Shown piece after piece: positions 5,623-5,851 of a stretch of 5,851 bases of DNA. The position numbers were made by a program, and so were the translations under genes. The first letter of the stretch is position 1. Each line of letters starts with the position of its first letter. Below the pieces are notes generated by a model. It was not told where the DNA came from, made no database searches, and worked only from the letters and a program-made list of their open reading frames with translations. Origin of the DNA: an uncultured Lachnospiraceae bacterium (lineage in GTDB: Bacteria; Bacillota; Clostridia; Lachnospirales; Lachnospiraceae); assembly GCA_947003375.1 (NCBI GenBank), contig CAMQOJ010000287.1:1-5851 (forward strand). Direction: 5' to 3'.

Positions 5623-5851
5623 ATGGAGAAAATAAGGAAAAAATTGTGGACAATCAATTACAGTACGCTGTTAAAGTATTTTCTGTCTTATTTTCTCCTG
5701 CTCAGCGCCCTGCTGCTGTGCTTTTTCGTGGCCTTCCGGTATCAGCTTCGGAGGATCTATTACACCGAACAGGACGACCGCATCCGCCAGAACCTCCTGC
5801 TGTTCCGGCAGAGCTTCGACACGGATCTGGACGCGGTCTTCAACATACACT
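5623..5851 (+). CDS. Membrane-anchored regulator, N-terminal fragment (AraC-type or YesM-type)
   Basis: Only the first 76 residues are present; the frame runs open off the right edge. A basic start (MEKIRKKLW) is followed by one strong hydrophobic segment at about residues 18-38 (YFLSYFLLLSALLLCFFVAF) and then by a charged region that looks extracytoplasmic and helical, QLRRIYYTEQDDRIRQNLLL onward. This layout is the usual beginning of large single-component AraC-family regulators with an external sensor domain, and also of YesM-type sensor histidine kinases. Both are commonly found beside LplB/YtcP transporters. The LLKYFLSYFLLL start and FRQSFDTDLDAVFNIH segment seem closer to the AraC kind, but the deciding C-terminal domain (HTH or HisKA/HATPase) is outside the window. 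Its place 15 nt after the hydrolase gene suggests that it senses the substrate and controls the locus. Confidence 0.7.
   Translation, partial: MEKIRKKLWTINYSTLLKYFLSYFLLLSALLLCFFVAFRYQLRRIYYTEQDDRIRQNLLLFRQSFDTDLDAVFNIH

Noticed and set aside
1..5851. Mobile elements, CRISPR arrays, tRNA or rRNA genes
   Set aside because: No terminal inverted repeats with a transposase, no spaced repeat array and no tRNA- or rRNA-like sequence were seen; no gene-free stretch exceeds about 115 bases.

Overview
The window reads as part of one carbohydrate-utilisation locus from a GC-rich member of the Clostridia, most likely a gut Lachnospiraceae-type organism. This is inferred from the LplB/YtcP-type ABC transporter, which resembles those common in that group, from the purine-rich Shine-Dalgarno sequences, from the generous use of AGG, CTG, GGC and GGG codons, and from the cytoplasmic GH78 enzyme. 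The organism assignment is an inference and cannot be settled from this sequence alone.

Layout (all genes on the + strand): (1) 1-1186, the C-terminal ~394 residues of an extracellular sugar-binding lipoprotein, with its 5' end outside the window. (2) 1187-1297, a 111-nt gap holding a perfect 14-bp stem-loop, then the ribosome-binding site of the next gene. (3) 1298-2257, an LplB-type permease, best read from a GTG start. (4) 2295-3206, a YtcP-type permease, best read from the second of two nearby ATGs. (5) 3203-3288, a near-consensus sigma-A promoter overlapping the permease stop codon, followed by an A-rich leader with three ~10-nt repeat units. (6) 3289-5607, a GH78 alpha-L-rhamnosidase-like enzyme with all expected domains and catalytic acids and no signal peptide. 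(7) 5623 to the right edge, the first 76 residues of a membrane-anchored regulatory protein, either an AraC-type transcription factor or a YesM-type sensor kinase.

Likely combined role: the binding protein captures an oligosaccharide or glycoside outside the cell and the two permeases form the channel. An ATPase encoded elsewhere (MsmX/UgpC type) would power import, and the cytoplasmic GH78 enzyme would remove terminal alpha-L-rhamnose or a related sugar. The last gene probably senses the substrate and controls the locus. No gene here is unknown in kind. The most notable points are regulatory: the stem-loop between the binding protein and permease genes, and the internal promoter that may uncouple the hydrolase from the transporter. 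The long antisense reading frames are by-products of GC-rich codon use. No mobile element, tRNA, rRNA or CRISPR array is visible.
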